Assembly (NCBI GenBank): GCA_036924285.1
Contig: JAYKYS010000015.1
Location: 8,990,001 to 9,054,000 of the forward strand
Origin: Asterella californica
Taxonomy: Eukaryota > Streptophyta > Marchantiopsida > Marchantiales > Aytoniaceae
DNA length: 64,000 nt
Reading direction: 5' to 3'
Below the pieces are notes generated by a model. The model saw only the letters and a list, made by a program, of their open reading frames with translations. It was not told the DNA's origin and did not search any database. Shown here piece after piece: positions 30,742 to 44,335 of the stretch; the first letter of the stretch is position 1; each line of letters begins with the position of its first letter. The position numbers and the translations under genes are program-made.

Positions 30742-32560
30742 GAAAGTGCGACACTTCATCATACTCGAAGCGATTTGGCTACGACACCACGAGTTTGAAT
30801 CAAGAGAAGATCCCTTTATGAAACCGGCAAATTAAATTAGACTCTACGGTAAACATACGGTTCCATGCTTGACCGTGTAAGTAAGCAACGTCGGCACGAA
30901 CCCTTGGTTCGAACACAGTTACCATTTCATGCGTACAACTGTAGCATTTTCCTTTTCTTGGAGTGAGCTCTTGGGTCCCGGTATCATTTCCCTACACCGT
31001 GTGATATCTTTTAGTGTGAGCACGAAGTTAGTGTGATACTAGAAAGACGGTTTGTAACTGTATTTAGATCGATTTTTCAAGATATATGCACTAATTAGAG
31101 ATAGACAAAAAGTTTATGAGACGATTGATAAGATGTTCAAATATGCTATTTCAGCATATCACTTATCACATTCTCTTGAATGCTTCCATACATAGTCTCT
31201 TCTAAAACTAAAAGTATAGATATTATATTATTGTAAAGTCTTCATTATAGCTATTATACGTCTTCAAAATTCACGAATCAATATGATCAAACATCAACGT
31301 CTCAAATTTCACGTAGTGAGTTTTTTCATTCGCATTAAAGTGGAGTTATTAATTAATTTTTCATTTCAACTTTTTTATAAAATTTTTGTATCATAATTTT
31401 TTTTCTCAATTTATCGATGATATTTAGAAGAAGGGTAGAAAGAGAAGAGAGCGAAAAAGAAATGTAAAGGAGACTTAACAAGCCCATAGATCTTTCAAAT
31501 AACGTGTTAAGAAATATCTATGGTCAACAAATAATATAATTTGCACTAATTTCATCTATACTATATATAGTATAATGTTTAATTAATAGTATTGACACAA
31601 ATTTCAGTGAAGATGAAATTACAATCGGTCACTTAATGTGAGTGACACTAAATGCAGTGGACAGTGTAAGCAGTAATCAGTACTTTTGTTTAAGTGTAAA
31701 TTTCTATTCTTAAAAGCCTTGGCATTACATACACATTAAACTCGAAGCAAGTGGGCAACTTTTTGCTAGATAAGCATGTAGCAAAAAGTTGCAAAAAGTT
31801 TCACTGGCAAAAGTTTTGTCCAGCTGTACAAAATCAAAATCATAGGTAATAAACGTAGTCTAATGAGCAAAAGATAAAATTTTGTCCACGAGTGTTACGT
31901 TTCTTTATCACGTCATCCACTCTTTGACAACTGAAACCATGTGACTGAAAGTAACGTTGGGAATGTCATACCACTACCACCACAACGTGAAGTGTATATG
32001 GGACTGTCTTTACTATAAAGGTCACCACCAATTCATTAATGTTTATTTTCTTGTCATATATTGTTGGACACGTTCTGGTATCAGTTTTTTCCACATCTTA
32101 ATGGAGAATTCATGTGTGAGATTACTCTGCCTCTTCATCTTTGTTTTCATAATTAGTTGTAAGTATTTTCCGGTCTATTAGGTGAATAATATCTTTTTAT
32201 AAATAACTATAATTATAAAAGTAATAATGTATCCCACCCCAAGGTGTAGTTTGATGCGAGTTTTGAAAAGAAATAAAACTTAAACCTCTATATGGGTATA
32301 AAAATATATAAAGGAATATTCTCTTTTTCCTCACAGTGTACATTGTGTTTGAAAAAATGATTCTTCTTTGTTCCAAGAAACCCTGAAATCTTCATATACA
32401 CATTTCTCTATCATTATCAAGTTGGTGTTGAGATGATTCGCAAGTTGTAAAACTAACAAAGAGCTTTAATTTAATTTCTTATTTCATAGATTCTATTCTC
32501 TGATGAAGAAGTCCTTACCAAAACCATATTCTACATTACGGTCAAACTTGTGAATTCTCC
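30742..32560. other. AT-rich spacer
   Basis: No supported coding frame. The clearest structure is a hairpin at 31755-31792 (listed separately). A palindromic CTATACTATATATAGTATA lies near 31557-31575. Confidence 0.5.
31755..31792. repeat. perfect hairpin, 14-bp arms
   Basis: GCAACTTTTTGCTA (31755-31768) and TAGCAAAAAGTTGC (31779-31792) are exact inverted complements around a 10-base loop. Confidence 0.75.
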
Positions 32561-33425
32561 GAAGCGAAAAGACAAGACACGCGAAAAGACGCGCTCGAGG
32601 TCACCAGGAGGTACTTGTATGCATACCGGGGGTTAAGGAGATCATTCCAAGGGATAGGTCACGCTTGGGACGCTCTTCCGTGAGTCTCTTCATTCGTAAC
32701 AGAACCCGGCTCTAAGAATCATACGAGAGTGAGACAATTGACGCCAAAATCCTACCTAAGACCCTAAACCTGACGCCAAATCCGACCGAGTAAACGTAAC
32801 TTCTGCAAGGTCGAATGAGAGGTGGTTGAAAATGAGCAGTCTGGTTTTGAAACGCCAGTAACTGGAATGGGCCGGGCTCTGCGCATCTCTTCCTGTCGTT
32901 CACTACATGACAGAGAAGCGTACACATGAGATGACACGCGGTGGCTTATCCGGCACCAAAAACTGCCGCCTCACTTGCTCTCTGTCCTTTTCGGTATGCC
33001 AAGTGCCAGTGACTTCCTTGCCGCAAGATTTGTCACCCATGCTGTCGGAACGCAGGACGGACTTGGTCGTTCGAGCGGCGAGCCTTAGCGTTGTCTCCTA
33101 TAAGAGTCGTGAGACTTCCCACGAGGGGCTTTACTCGCAACGGACTCTACAAACTGTTTTTGGCTCTTGCCCGACTCACATGGTGAAAGTTCCTCGACGT
33201 CCGTCAGGTGTACGTCAGTGCGAAATGCTTGACGTACATAGGTTATTGTGAGTGCGCATCCGTCAACAAGGCACACTCTCTCCGTTTCAAACTCAAAGAA
33301 ACCGAAAAATAAGAGTAAAATGATCCGAAATCTGTTTTCTTTAGGTCGTTTTGTTGAAACGTATTGCTCCGTCTTGTAAGACGGAGAGGGTTCGACCCCT
33401 TGACAGTCCGTCATGAAGATGGGCG

Positions 33426-33473
33426 TACGTCAAGGGCAAAACCCGACGTACGTCAGGTTTTGCCCCTGACGTA
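33426..33473. repeat. hairpin, 18-bp arms
   Basis: TACGTCAAGGGCAAAACC (33426-33443) pairs with GGTTTTGCCCCTGACGTA (33456-33473) with one mismatch, around a 12-base loop that itself contains ACGTACGT. Confidence 0.75.
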
Positions 33474-33492
33474 TTGTCCCGACTCATCATGT

Positions 33493-33515
33493 GAGTCGAG
33501 CTAGAAGCTCGACTC
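33493..33515. repeat. hairpin, 10-bp arms
   Basis: GAGTCGAGCT and AGCTCGACTC are exact inverted complements separated by AGA. Confidence 0.7.
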
Positions 33516-33827
33516 TGTTCTACAAAGTCATCGGCATCAATCTGGAACTCTAAGTTCTTACGAGGAAGTATTATAAAATAATATATCAGTGGGAGTGGAG
33601 TAAAAGGAACAAGGAACCTCAAGACATATGAAATCTAAACTGTTTAATGCGTAGATAAAATTAAATAGAAATATTTATAATAGAGCCTATTGCTGCTTTG
33701 TAGCAACATTGTTATTAATTTGCATTCTGTTTTTCTATATAGCTTGGATATTTTACTTTGAGGTTAGATTTATTTAGCATTATCATCACCCCGGTGTTCA
33801 GATAGAGGAAGGTATTAATGCATGGTT

Positions 33828-33873
33828 AATTTATCACCAAACTTTTTCTCTTTGAATGCTTAGGTCATAAATT
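33828..33873. repeat. ~46-bp hairpin, AATTTATCACC family
   Basis: AATTTATCACC (33828-33838) and GGTCATAAATT (33863-33873) form an imperfect stem around a loop with CTTTTTCTCTTTG. The arms resemble the hairpins at 9069-9115, 53108-53158 and 53316-53361. Confidence 0.5.
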
Positions 33874-34177
33874 CATATGTTAAAATATTCGTCCATAAAA
33901 CTATATTATACTAGGAAGATTTACCATTTAACACCCTTTACTTACAAGTTTTCTGATCGAAGCGACCAATTATAGCAAAGGAAACCAAGTTCAATAATAA
34001 AATTTAAATTTTAACTATTTAAATTCAGACAGATAAATTCAGAAAAACTTTTCTGTTTTTCTTCATTTTTCCCCTTGTATGGTAAATCAACAAAATTTCT
34101 ATGAAGTCTATATTGCTTGCATATGAACTACACTAACCACATACACTTCTTTTGAACTCAAGACAGAAGAAGTGAAT

Positions 34178-34211
34178 ATATGCATGCTCTAGGTGAATTG
34201 AGCATGCATAT
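34178..34211. repeat. perfect hairpin, 12-bp arms
   Basis: ATATGCATGCTC (34178-34189) and GAGCATGCATAT (34200-34211) are exact inverted complements around a 10-base loop. Confidence 0.7.
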
Positions 34212-35732
34212 TGACCTCTATTCTACTTCTCTACATATTAGGACAATTCTTTGATCTCCTTAGTCAAGAAGTCCCCGATTCTGCATCATCAATATGGTTT
34301 TAAAGCCGAAACTTACTTCGGACTGATAAAGCAATTGGCACACGATGAGATGAAAATTGATGAAAAAAAGTGGATGAGGCATGTCTTATTAGGAAAGCTG
34401 GGTGTTTCAAGCACATCTAAATTTCCGGGAGATTCATTCTCTTATCAAGGAAGTGGACTTATGTTATGACCACTCCTTGGTATCAAGTATGAAAAGTTCA
34501 TGCAACAATATACTTGACATATTATAAATTCATGCATGTGATAACAGTCTATTGCTTTGTCCGTGCAAAATATTAAATGGCGGATAGATTTATCGATCTG
34601 GTAAGTATTCTGCTTTTATCACTCAAGAGTCAAGACGCTCTAAACTCCATAGTTATAGGAAACCAGACTTAGGGAAGCAGCATTTGGTCATGATCCAGAC
34701 TTTGTCGCTTACGTGGTCTATTTCACTTCTCCCTATGAGTTGAGATGGAGACGAGGAATAACCACAGTGGGATTTAATTTATCACCGACCCCTTCCCGCA
34801 ATAGGGAGGCATGCAGTATCACTCTCTGAATATTATTGCAGCATGCTCATTATTTATGGACTCTATTTTATAGAGCCTTTGGCATCGATACAAAATTACA
34901 CATTCTTACATAGAGTTTAAACAAATTAATGTATATTTGGTCAGAAAGTCTAATATTTATAGTTCCTAAAATACGTCTGTGCGGTTTGTCTTATGGGTTA
35001 TGTTAACTCTTTCGTTTTGCTAACATTTACTATTTATCAGAAGTTTTGAAATTTTATATTTATTTAATTTATAATTAATATTTAAAACTTATAATATTTT
35101 TTATTACACTAAGCAAAAAAATCTTTCTACAAAATACACTACACTCGTAATCACCAGAAAAAGAAGCATAGTAAACATCCTCCAAGAGTTTTCCTCTACA
35201 TGTTCTTCCCACACAATTACTTGGATGGATATTAACTTTCAAAATCTCGATGCTTCTATCAAAAAAATTTCTTGAAATTTACTAGACCACGTCTTTAATA
35301 TGTTTGTAGGACTTGATCTTATGTATCTTCATATAACATTACGTGATCTGACTTACCCATCTCATTTAAGATTGCATTGTTTGATCGTCTCCTTGATTGA
35401 CAGTAACAGATTCATCAAGTGAGAATGTCATGTCATTTGAATAAAGGACGTGCTTGTTAGCAGTTGGTCATGTATATGCACGAAAAGTTCAGTTTAAAAT
35501 ATATGTAATACATGTTATCAACCCATGCGATCTTTTACTTATCTGTATGCAGTATTTTCACATGACGGTGAACTTATTATGGTGAGTAAGAGGTGCGATC
35601 AAGTAATACAATGTTAAGAAGTGCAAGGTCAAGTACAACCAAAGTATTAACATTACGATAAAATAAATTTATGAACAAATTTCATGATAATATACCTAAA
35701 GGACCTTGGTAGAATACAATCATCGTGATGTA

Positions 35733-36094
35733 GAGACTTCGAGTTAAGTTGACCAAGGTTCTGTCACTTTCGATCCAGCTGGCTGAGAACCTTACAGTGT
35801 TGACATGGATTAACAAACTAATGCATCATCATGTCCGATTAATTAACTTTCAGAGACTCGAAGCCAAGTTGATCAAAGTTCTGTCATGTTTCGATCCAGT
35901 TGGCTGAGAACCTTATAATGTTGGCATGGATTAACAAACTAATGCGTCCTCATGTCTGATTAATTAGCTTTCAGAGACTCGAAGCCAAGTTGATCAAGTT
36001 TTTGTCATGTTTTGATCCAGCTGGCTAGGAACTTTATCACGTTGGCATGGATTAACAAACTAATGCGTACTCTTGTCTAATTAATTAACTTTCA
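35733..36094. repeat. tandem repeat, three ~121-bp units
   Basis: Units start at 35733, 35853 and 35974, each beginning GAGACT and containing GATCCAG(C/T)TGGCT, GGCATGGATTAACAAACTAA-like sequence and ATTAATTAACTTTCA. Unit lengths are 120, 121 and 121 bp. The second and third are most alike. No coding sense is seen. Confidence 0.85.
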
Positions 36095-39000
36095 TACATA
36101 TGACGGAAGCCTAAGCCTGCGGCAAGAGGGAAGGGATTTTTTTTAAGACATTAGACTCTCCAAAGATCAAAATGAAAATCAAGAGAACTGAACCCAAGAT
36201 CTATTTTTTTTTTTTTTTAATTCTCAAGTTCTCACCATCATGCTATCATGAGATGATAGTAACATTTTCTCTGGACACTAATACACTGTTTCGTCTCTAT
36301 CTCCGCACTTTTATCTAAATTTTTCTCTTGCTTATCTAAATTTGTACATATCTCAATTAAATTTAGTTACTAATTTGTGACATCACCGTAAGGTTCCTGG
36401 CTGGGGTGCCCTTGAGGTGCAAGTTGCTTTGGCACAGTCTACTGACTCCACACGAGTTCCAGCCAAGGTTTTTCTTGCTTACTTGTAATTTTGCCGGCGG
36501 TTTTTGACAATTGAAGAACTATTGTGTTAATTTACCGAGGATTTTTAGCAAATTCCGAGTACTTTTTCACTTTTTCGAACGTTGTGAGAGAAAAATCATC
36601 CGAGACATTCTCTACTTCTCCTGTACTTTTAGAAAAGTTACCGGATGCCGGATCTAGGCTGGCGCTGTTCTACATTGACTCTAAGCAGTACCTACAGTAG
36701 GTACACCCAGCGCAGTAAGGTATAAATTCTAGAGTCAACGTGTCCGTTAATAGCATAGAGAATATCCAGAGGCTAATGAAGAAACTGAAGAATGCAAAGT
36801 AGCTCGAGTTCGAACTTCGAACCTGCAGATCCAGTTCAAACTTTGTCGTGTAGTGAGTCAACCATCCATACTCCCTATAAACTACGGTTACTTGCCTAGT
36901 CTCCTTACCTAGGGGCCGGCCAACCGAGAAAGGTCCCCAGCTTATCCGGTTCTTTGCGATGTATATGGAATATATGAGATGTACACTACGATGGACATAA
37001 GGAACCGTTCGGCTCTATTCCGTACGCGTGGCTGCGGAGACGATGTGGCGCCTTCTGTCGTCTGTCTCCTTTGTCCATCTGTCGCGTGGACCCGGTGATA
37101 TGATGGTCTGTAACCTGTTGTAATTGCGGATGGTGCAGTTTCGGCGTCGCGAGACTCGCGTCTGGTCTCTGCGCCTAGTCCAAAATGCGTCACAGTGACT
37201 GGAGGCAAGACGTTGTTTATGAAGGAAACCGTTGATTAGCTGAATACACTGCCACAGCTGCATTTGGGAGTAATGGTGTTTATGAGCCCGAGGAAAGAAA
37301 ACTGTCAGACAGCGGTAAATAAGTAGTCAGTAAGTCCGTTTCTCCTCCTGAACTTCTGCGCCGCTGCTGGTGCAGGTTTCGTTGCACAGAGTACCGTACT
37401 GGTAAATCTAGTTGCGCAGACCCTTGCGCGATTTGAATTACTGTCAAGTGTATGTCGCTTTTGTCTAAGTTGAGAAGATGAATTCGCGCATGTCCTTAAA
37501 GTTTACAAGTTGAAAGAATTTGATACTAAATTTAATATAAATGATATATAATGAGTTTTTAATATAATCTGTTGATAAATCAATATCTTTATATACTATA
37601 TTTAGATATTATATTTTCTGACACATCAAAAAGTTCACGGTCCCACAGACAGTTGTAAAAAATAAAGCGAAGTTAAATATGCAAGAACCTTAGCTGCGCG
37701 ATCTCAGTTACAAGTACGGTACCGTATCCCCCTGCACCGGGCTAATCCGGGTATCCGGTCAGTCCGGTGCTTCTTGCGTCGCAGTCGGCCTATAGACTCT
37801 ACAAGAGAATTGGGCGTACGGTACTGCAGATGCCTATAACCCTACCACCTACAAAAATAAGTAGCAGCAGAAACGGATGAATGAACGGAACCACTTGCAG
37901 TGGATTATACTTCCACATAATGACAAATAATAGGGGTGTCAAAGTGAAGAAAAAAATTTCTTTAACTGAAGAAGGAATAATATTTACGACTCTTTAACCT
38001 TAATCTATAATACGAATAGAAAGATAACTTTGTTCAGTATAGTAATTCATACTCTACTGGATTTAGAGGTGAAATTTTAAGTAAAGTTTAAGTTTTAATT
38101 TGAATTTAAACTTGAAAAGATGAGAACAAGATGAGAATAATCAATGACTCTCCTTATTTACCATGCTGAATCTTTTCTGTTTGTGTACATACTAGAGTTA
38201 TAATTTTAAAATATGCTAGTGTAGATTCTCAAGTCGACACATTTAGATTTCGACTTAAAGCTAGATAAAAACAAAACGTCATCTTCCAAAATCAAAAAAA
38301 TTCAATACACTTTGAACGTCAGCATCATCTCAATTATAGCTCCAAATCTCATGGTTTCAATTGCTCTGGAAAGTCTTTCTCGTGATGCTTCCAACAAGAC
38401 CAAAAACGTGACAAACTGAGCTGCTGTGGGAAGTTACATTGAGCTAAAGTACTCATAAAATTATTATTTCACCTCATTTCGGAACAACATCTGACTTAGG
38501 TTGAAACGAGTAGTTTCGAGATAGATTACTGTCTGTTCTGGTTGGGGATGCTTATTATGTGCAACGTCATTATGACACTGTCAAATGACTATATCTTATG
38601 GACGAATTTCTCACAGATATTACTAAGATGCCGGCTGGTTATTTCTGTGGGTACCTCCGGAGTACTCGCAACTCTGACGACTCATGCTCGGAACTATCAT
38701 CCACGGACAAAAAAATAATCGTCACGGCCGCTAAGTTTGAAACCCCTAATATATTGTTATATTCATTATCCTTACTTAGATTAATAGTACTACTCGCCTA
38801 GGTGTTAGTTTTTTATAAGAACATTAATGAAAGGACCAAAATGGTTTCCAAATGAAGTTTGGAATGCTCGAAAAGGACACTAGACAAACAAATGAATGTA
38901 CATCGTAACATATTTTCAATGTCAAGGAGATGTGATAACGTAATCATGGGAGAACACCAGGTATGGACTTGGATATTTGATAATTATTTTCTTTCAGTAT

Positions 39001-39880
39001 TAGTTTCTTTCTTTCCCTTTAAGATTTTTGTTTTGTCTGTGTGGTTGCAACCACCACTGGTCTGACCACCGTTTGTGGTGCAACTAGTGGGATTGCATAC
39101 ATAAAAGAAGAACGAGGACATCCAAGCATCTAAGAGCAAAATTTCTTGTTAAGTTCTTTTATACCAAGAGGATAGGTTTAGCTTTGACCCCTCTTAATAG
39201 ACACAAAAATTTAAACCTCAAAATAGTTAATGGGAGTATACCCTTCTGATATTCAAAGATTTTTGTTGCATGCAATTCACAGGGTATTTTGTAGTTGGTA
39301 GTAATCTTGGTGTGTGCTGATCATAGCAAAAAAACATAATTGTGCATATATCTCGATCACTTTCTCAAACAACTTTGGGAAGAAGTTATCCAATGAGTAA
39401 CTTATACTCATAGGACTTGTTATAAGCGTTTAAGTGTTGTACAAGAGTTCAAATAGTAACCTCTTGCTGACGAATATAGATTTCTATGCAAAAGATTCGT
39501 GCAAAAAAGAACGATATTGTGGTGTGCATGCAATTGACCATGTAACTCAGAGAGATATCACAAACACATGTTTCTTCCAAAACTATAAATCATACCTTCG
39601 ATGTATTTCTTCGTGTACAATTGATTGACTGACTGATATATGATCCTCAAAAGCAATGCCTTTTATATATTACTTGCTCGCAATGTAGATATTATGGTTC
39701 TGCTAAGAAATTGCTTAATTGTTGTATATCCGGACTTAATTTATACAAATTCAAATCCAATATGGAGGCATATAGAATGATACCTAAAATAGGATATACG
39801 GTTAAGTGCTTGCACTGAACTCTATTCTGATGGACTGACCCATATTTTAGCTCCATCTTATCATCTTATTTGGTAGTTTT

Positions 39881-39983
39881 AACTACGTAGGCAAAGGGTG
39901 GAAGTAACATGGTTCACTTTACAAATCCTCTTAACTACGTAGGCAAAGTGTGGAAATAACATGGTTCACTTTACAATTCCTCT
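39881..39983. repeat. tandem duplication, 52-bp unit
   Basis: AACTACGTAGGCAAAG starts both units (39881 and 39933); each ends in ACATGGTTCACTTTACAA plus a pyrimidine stretch. Few differences separate them. Confidence 0.85.
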
Positions 39984-40451
39984 TTCATGTAACAAGGATC
40001 TAATCTTTATCATAAAAACGTAGAATCTGATTCAATTTGTCTTTACATATAATCAAGTAATAACTCACGCGACATATAGATGTTTAAAATTACAACCCCA
40101 GTGATATCGTCGTTGAGAAAAACGTTCACATGAGAGAAAAATGTTAGACGTTTAAAAGATATCTCAAAATTCATATTTTCCTCATTTTCCTCATATTCAT
40201 CCCAAGCGTGGAGAAGTTCAGAGCGAAAGGAGACAAGCAGTAGAAGAAGGGAAAATTTCTTTTACGTAAATGGTATGTCCTATAGATGTTTGCGAGGCAG
40301 ATTCCGACATGAACTGTATGCTGCTGGTGTCTAGTGTATACGCGGTGGATTTTGTTAGGTTTCTGTTACTGATAAAATTAGATAAAATTAGAATATTAAA
40401 TCAAAAGTATTTCAAAATATTAAACAGTAATCCAACCGAGAATTTCGAGCA

Positions 40452-40485
40452 GGTGAATGGGTTATGCAAACATAACCCATTCACC
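40452..40485. repeat. perfect hairpin, 15-bp arms
   Basis: GGTGAATGGGTTATG (40452-40466) and CATAACCCATTCACC (40471-40485) are exact inverted complements around the loop CAAA. Confidence 0.85.
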
Positions 40486-43400
40486 AAGAGTGCACTTATG
40501 TGCTTCTAGAACTATAACTGCTAGAATTCGGCATCATATAGATAAATATAAAAATTAATTTATTATCTAACCCTAACTTTGTTTGATACCGTAGTTTCCT
40601 ATGCAGCTTCTTTTCTAACAAGAAATGAACAATGTGCAAGAAAACTGATGTAGAGATCGACAAGAGAAAGAATGACCAGCACAAGGTGACTCTAAATATT
40701 CAGATGAAACCTAACCTACATGATGAAATGAAAATCTTTAAAGTTTATTCTAACATTAACACTCTTAGGCAATTCGTATGGCAACTTTTCCAGTACGCGA
40801 TATGTGGGAGAGATCCGGTGAGTCTTTCCGGATGCTCTGACGCACCATTACGAGGGTCCCGCCGGCCGGCAGTCGTGGTAACTCCAGGACCATCCGGCTG
40901 ACAACAAAATAGAGATTATGAGCATCACCTTCTAGGGAAAGGCTAGAGGAAAAAGTCAAGGGCCAAGAACTTTTTATTTCCATGAAAGTTCAATCTAAGC
41001 GCTGTGTTTTTCCTTTATGGACTAAAAATTCCGTCTTTTGATTATGTTCAAATAATCATTTTTATCAAATTTATATATATCAAATCAAGATATTCTTTTC
41101 CAACCAAACTATGATACGACTAAACCTTAGGGCGATATTCTTGAGTAAATGATATTTAGATTTTAGATTTTTACTCTCTATTGTAAAATATATAAATACC
41201 AAAATATAATTTATATTGAGCTTTGACAAGTCGTCATAAATAGAGGCTGTTTTAACCATGAACAGGTAACAATACTCATTATCACTGGTAAATTCTCTCA
41301 CAAGAATTCCCAGAGTCTCAACACTGATATCCCCAGGGAAGGATATTTCAGATTCTTTTTCAAGCTTGAAAAGATTGTACCTTCAGTTGACGTGGAAACG
41401 AGAAGATTTCTAAGAGAATATAGCGCGGCAAAGGAGAGGACATGCAGAAAAGTGAAATTAGTTGCAGCTTTTCTCATCAATTCCGTCTTGTTTCTCGGTC
41501 ACCATCGACTATGATTACTGTGTGTCGTACTGCGTTTTCTTTTCCTTACGTTGTTCTTAGGGCACAGTTTCGCAGTGGAGCCGTGTCCTGCTGGTACAGT
41601 AGCCTGCAGGGTCTCTTGCACTCGCTGAACGGGTCCTCCCCTCTGGACGGACCCGTTCTGCGTTGGATGGTGAAGGGCGAGGCGACCACCACGCTTACGC
41701 GTACCTGCGGTAGTGGCCGACATCGTCTTGCTTTATCGGTTGTATATGGACGTCTTCGAATCTTGAATCATACCATTCAACGACCTCGAGTGGACTTGCT
41801 AGGTTTTCTCCAGATGGAGGAGGGCAATGGTAGCACAGAGTTGGCACAAACTGCCACAAAGTTTGCAGTATTCACGAGAGTATCTTCTCCTGCTTTTTCA
41901 ACACAAGGTTGGGATTGGACCGGGGAGCTGCTTGAGTACGTAATGCTCAATATCTTAACTGCATCTTTAGACAACAAGCTCTTTCTGTCCGAGCTTTTAA
42001 AGATTTCCCCATAATGATCTCAAGAGATGCAGGAGGTATTTCTACCTGCGTTTGATCTAGAGATTCACCCGGTCAAAGGACTTAATGACTCCAAAGCAGA
42101 TGGACTGCAGAGGACCCACACTGTGGTAAACCGTTTAGTAGAGGCTTTTCTATCATCACGACCAAAGCGTCTCAAATTCAACGATCCCCTTCTAAAGCTT
42201 GTACAGGTTATCTGCTTGTTATCTTGTAGAATAAAATGTTAAGCTTCACAGTGATCGAGGTCCTCATAATTCACGAGTTAAATCTCCTCTCCTTAATTCA
42301 GCTCCTGGTGACAAAGGGCTGATCAGACTTAGCAGTAATCACTCGAGATTAGCGATCCCTCGTCTGTCAGACACAGAAAAATGTCTCTGTAGAAATTTTA
42401 TATTATTTTAAGTTTAATTTAATTTAAATTTGGGTTTTAGTTTAGTTCTAGTTCTAATTTATATTGTTCTACTATATATAACTACATAGTTTTTGGCAGT
42501 ATAATATGTATGAGACGACCTAACGAGCACGTACTCCAGTGACCCTTAGGTACGGTAGTCTTTGAATTAGATTACACTCTCAAATATTTAATCACATTTT
42601 AGAGCATTTTTCAAGCTCAATATTGAAAATAATTCCTTGGTCATTGTTAAAGGTCTTGCCCATTTTCAGGTAAGATTCAACCAGTTGTAAACTGTCACGT
42701 CTTCGTGTTGAGCACGTACTCACCTCTAGCAAGTTAAGAAGTCTCTATATCCAAAATGTGCAGTTTCATAACTCTATCGACCGTCACTGTCTGCAGCTTG
42801 GCATGACATGCAACTAGTTAGGCAAAAAGTGTTCAGTTCCATGAAACTCCATAAAGAACAGCAATTCCCCTGCGATTAAATCTATCTAAAATTTGAATTT
42901 TAGATATATCACATATCCTTCTCTCGATTTAGGATTTAGCCAAGGTATATAGGCTCTTGGTGAGCAGCAATAGCGGGCAGAAGACATTCACACGTACTTC
43001 CATTCGAGAATCACTCTTTATATTTTTGAGGAATCATCTATGTGTAGAGATCTAAATACAAACCTATATTTTGTTTACTAAAAGTAATTTTGTAGATTTA
43101 TTTTCAGTATAAATTATTTGTTGATAAATAAAATAACCCTTTCTTAGAAATTAACATATAAAATCATGTTATATCTTATCTTACATGATTAGTACAATCT
43201 AAGAATACATAATTCTCAGAAACTCTTGTTGAAGGCCTATAGCTCGCTTATAGTGAAAGACATCATGTCTTAGAGCTTGAGTTCAATTACATATGGATTC
43301 TTAAAATATCTCATTTTGAATCAAATATCAAAGATGAGTTATATGTCAGCTGTCAAAATTAACAATAGATTTTTTTGTAACAAAAGATATATTTTTTGAA

Positions 43401-44335
43401 AAATATTACGATATATTTTAAGTCTAATTTAAAATTTTATATTTAAAGGATGCACTTCAATGCCCTGCAAGCATTTCTCTTTCATTCCAAATTTTAGAAA
43501 ACTGAAAGCAAACCGGCAGAATAAAGTCTTCTGGTCACCAGTAGCACTTGTAGTCATACTCTGGGTTTAACGATTAATATTATAAAATTTTGTGCATATA
43601 GACGAATAGCTGGTGGAGACATTAGTCGTAGGAACATACATTACTTGTTTCGCGAAGGACCTTAGAAGACGAGACCGTCTAGATGCCGAAAACCTTATAC
43701 TACTTACATCGCTACTGAAAATCGTGAGAGCCTTAATCAGTTAATACAACACGCAAGAATTTATTTGCCAAAAAGTGAGTCAACTCAAGGGTTAAAACTA
43801 CCCTTAACACTAAACCTCCGTTGTGTAGCATGAATGATGCAATAATACATGCGAATAACTTTTGTCCGTTATTGGTGCCCTTCAAGAGTTTCTTTGCCTT
43901 AGAAAAATCCTAAATCGATATCATGTTATGTGCTTTTGTAAGTCTTAAATCTCAATAGAGACGGTCTAGATGCACAAAATATTCTACTAATTAATCACTA
44001 ATGAGAATTGTGGGAGCCTTAATTGCAAATAATGCTTAAATCATATTTCAAAATCATATTTTCTTTGCAAAACTGTAGCACCTTTTAGTCGCTTCCACTA
44101 CTACATGCTACGTCAGTTATGGAAGTCACACAAAACATCATGAACATGCGCAAATTACTCTGAATAACCCAGACGACCATATTTCATGTTTGAGGAATCA
44201 AAAGGTGAAAGGTATGGGTAACCCAGACCTTAAGTATCAAGAGTGGAGGTTTAAGAAAACAAATTTCATAAAGGGAGAAACAATAAAACCTAAATTTATC
44301 TCTAAGGTGATATGGTGTTGGTACTTTGTCTAGCC

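Larger units (their letters stand above)
32560..33560. other. GC-richer island, unclassified
   Basis: This kilobase differs in composition from its AT-rich surroundings. Short frames occur on both strands, none recognisable. It contains two hairpins (33426-33473 and 33493-33515) and several TGACG/CGTCA motifs. It may be a remnant of a mobile element or an old regulatory region; I cannot decide. Confidence 0.35.

Noticed and set aside
35733..36094. CRISPR-like array
   Set aside because: Three adjacent long units without distinct spacers, in a plant nuclear context.
41442..42242. Two plus-strand frames (190 and 71 codons) in a GC-richer patch as a possible gene
   Set aside because: No recognisable domain, no convincing splice sites joining them, and a minus-strand frame of similar quality overlaps. 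Composition alone does not make a gene.
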